From assembly GCF_009939005.1 (NCBI RefSeq), contig NZ_JAACJS010000012.1:124001-188000 (forward strand): a stretch of DNA of 64,000 nucleotides. The letters are read 5' to 3'. Each line of letters opens with the position of its first letter. Position 1 is the stretch's first letter. Below, in pieces: positions 62,764-64,000 of this stretch. This stretch comes from Sediminibacterium roseum (lineage in GTDB: Bacteria; Bacteroidota; Bacteroidia; Chitinophagales; Chitinophagaceae). Position numbers and translations under genes: made by a program. The notes below the pieces were generated by a model, which was not told the origin of the DNA, ran no database searches, and saw nothing but the letters and a program-made list of their open reading frames with translations.

Positions 62764-64000
62764 GTTTTAGGGTGAGGTAAAAGTTCTTTTCGATGGATGC
62801 GATATCGTAGCCGGAGGGGTCGCCTTTGAGTTCTTTTTCGTTCCATTTGTTTGATTCCGGTGCGAGCAATACGGTGCCGGTTGCGCTTGGGAGCCATACG
62901 GGGAGATTAAACCCTTCTACGCAATTGGTGTAACGGTAGAACAATTTCTTTTTGTCGGCCGAAAAATAATATTCCAGCACCGGTACTTTGGTAGTCCGGA
63001 GGTATTGGTCGAATATTTTTTCAACACTGCTTCCGAAATAATCGCTGACCACTTTTTGTATGTCTTCCGTTGTTACGGTTGCGTGGTAGAATTTTTTATT
63101 GAGATAACGAAGCATCTCCCTGAACTTCTGGTCGTTGTTCATTGCATGGCGGATGCTGTGGATCATGTTGCCCGATTTCGGGTACATATCCCCGCTGCCT
63201 TCCTTGTTTACACCATAGGGGCCAATGATGGGCCTGTCGTTGGAGATGCCCTTGCGTGAGCTGTAATTGTACTCGTTCCCCGCCTGAATGCCATATACGT
63301 ATTCGGTGAAAAGTGTTTCCGAATAATTGGTGAATCCCTCGTGGATCCACATATCGCCGAGGTCCTTGCTGGTGATGTTGTTGGCAAACCACTCGTGGCC
63401 GCTTTCGTGCACGATGATAAAATCCCATTTCAATCCCCAGTCTGAGTTGCTTCTGCCCAGGTATCCGTTGAGGTATTTGTTACCATAGGCAACCGCGCTC
63501 TGGTGCTCCATGCCGAGGTGTGGGGCGTCTACGAGTTTGTAACTGTCTTCGTAAAAAGGATAGGGGCCCATCCAGTATTCAAACGCATGGATCATCGTTT
63601 TTGCCTGTTTGAATTGTTCCTTTGCTTTTTCAAGGTTGTAATCGAGCACCCAGAAACTCATATCCAGTTTCCCTTTCTCGCCCATCGCCGTGTCTGCGAA
63701 GTTTACGTATTTGCCTATGTACGGAACGATGTTGTAATTGTTGATCGGGTTCTTCACTTCCCAACGGTAGGTCATGGTGCCCGGCGAGAAACTTTGCTTT
63801 TGTATCAGCCGGCCATTGCCCACGCCTATCAATGTATCCGGAACCGTGATCAGCAGGGCCGCGCCATTGTCGGGCTCATCGCTCTGGTGGTCTTTGCAGG
63901 GGTACCATACACTCGCTCCCAATCCCTGGCAGGCAACCGTCATCCAGGGCCTTCCTTTTTCGTCTTTCTTAAAGATCCAGCCGCCGTCCCACGGCGCATT
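62747..64000 (-). CDS. M1-family zinc aminopeptidase, 5' truncated
   Basis: The frame is open to the window edge, so the N-terminus is missing; 417 residues are visible. The zinc motif HESGHEW followed by the distal Glu in HEGFTNYSETLF gives HExxH-x18-E. The exopeptidase-site motif is GMEHQSAVAYGN instead of the canonical GAMEN. It releases N-terminal amino acids from peptides. The ATG at 63941-63943 is internal, since the codons upstream (WDGGWIFKKDEKGRPW) also belong to the protein. The last codons are made by a heptamer repeat. Confidence 0.92.
   Translation of the reverse strand, partial: NAPWDGGWIFKKDEKGRPWMTVACQGLGASVWYPCKDHQSDEPDNGAALLITVPDTLIGVGNGRLIQKQSFSPGTMTYRWEVKNPINNYNIVPYIGKYVNFADTAMGEKGKLDMSFWVLDYNLEKAKEQFKQAKTMIHAFEYWMGPYPFYEDSYKLVDAPHLGMEHQSAVAYGNKYLNGYLGRSNSDWGLKWDFIIVHESGHEWFANNITSKDLGDMWIHEGFTNYSETLFTEYVYGIQAGNEYNYSSRKGISNDRPIIGPYGVNKEGSGDMYPKSGNMIHSIRHAMNNDQKFREMLRYLNKKFYHATVTTEDIQKVVSDYFGSSVEKIFDQYLRTTKVPVLEYYFSADKKKLFYRYTNCVEGFNLPVWLPSATGTVLLAPESNKWNEKELKGDPSGYDIASIEKNFYLTLKPITNN

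Overview
The window reads as a stretch of chromosome from a Bacteroidota bacterium, most likely of the Chitinophagaceae/Sphingobacteriia type (family-level placement is an inference). The support is a PorP/SprF outer-membrane protein beside a PKD-rich protein with a type IX secretion (T9SS) type B sorting domain, a second protein with a type A sorting domain, lineage-typical families (DUF1573, DUF1599, a long NusB, MauE/DoxX-thioredoxin fusion, WbqC, DUF721), the futalosine-route enzyme MqnE, and promoter boxes of the Bacteroidota TTTG/TAnnTTTG type. Base composition is roughly balanced except for AT-rich intergenic repeats and the 5' end of the wbqC-like gene. About 62 protein genes are supported. 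I recognise no rRNA, tRNA, CRISPR array, phage or transposase.

Layout. 1-12.8 kb: a truncated GlxA/AraC regulator, an acyltransferase-like membrane protein, secreted sugar-isomerase and GH109-like proteins, a luciferase-like oxidoreductase, a DUF4397 lipoprotein, a three-gene unit (metallophosphoesterase, GT28-like glycosyltransferase, GH1 glycosidase) and an FGE-type sulfatase-modifying lipoprotein divergent from an NlpC/P60 lipoprotein. 12.8-21.1 kb: T9SS cargo, DUF1573, ndk, a NrnA-like phosphoesterase with an FKBP lipoprotein, folP, DUF1599, a DoxX-like protein and an orphan ABC permease. 21.1-28.0 kb: DUF721 and recF, separated by a lone lipoprotein gene embedded in 7-bp repeats, then pyrR, pyrB, coaD, NUDIX and pyrE.

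28.0-36.6 kb: LEA-type lipoprotein, WbqC-like protein, the large IgGFc/PKD T9SS protein with its PorP/SprF partner, and a BlaR1-like M56 peptidase with a BlaI-type repressor. 36.7-42.9 kb: groSL, a 500-bp gene-free region with a terminator and a good promoter, then nusB-DUF1573-yajC-coaE-cupin-ABM. 42.9-56.4 kb: stand-alone RlmK-like methyltransferase, a tandem pair of M14 carboxypeptidase-like proteins of which the first has lost its catalytic residues, an aminotransferase, sdaA, NDH-2, mqnE, a nucleoside transporter and trxA. 56.4-64 kb: dnaE, a second NlpC/P60 lipoprotein, a Wzx-like flippase and a truncated M1 aminopeptidase.

Most genes are housekeeping or cell-envelope functions in short operons. 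Many convergent junctions carry clear hairpin terminators, three of which share one core sequence. The features that ordinary annotation would miss are the dispersed AATTAGN heptamer arrays, which form the 3' ends of recF and of the M1 gene and abut the starts of DUF721 and mqnE; the inactive/active M14 pair; a nested inverted repeat upstream of trxA; and a possible small RNA or leader between groS and nusB.
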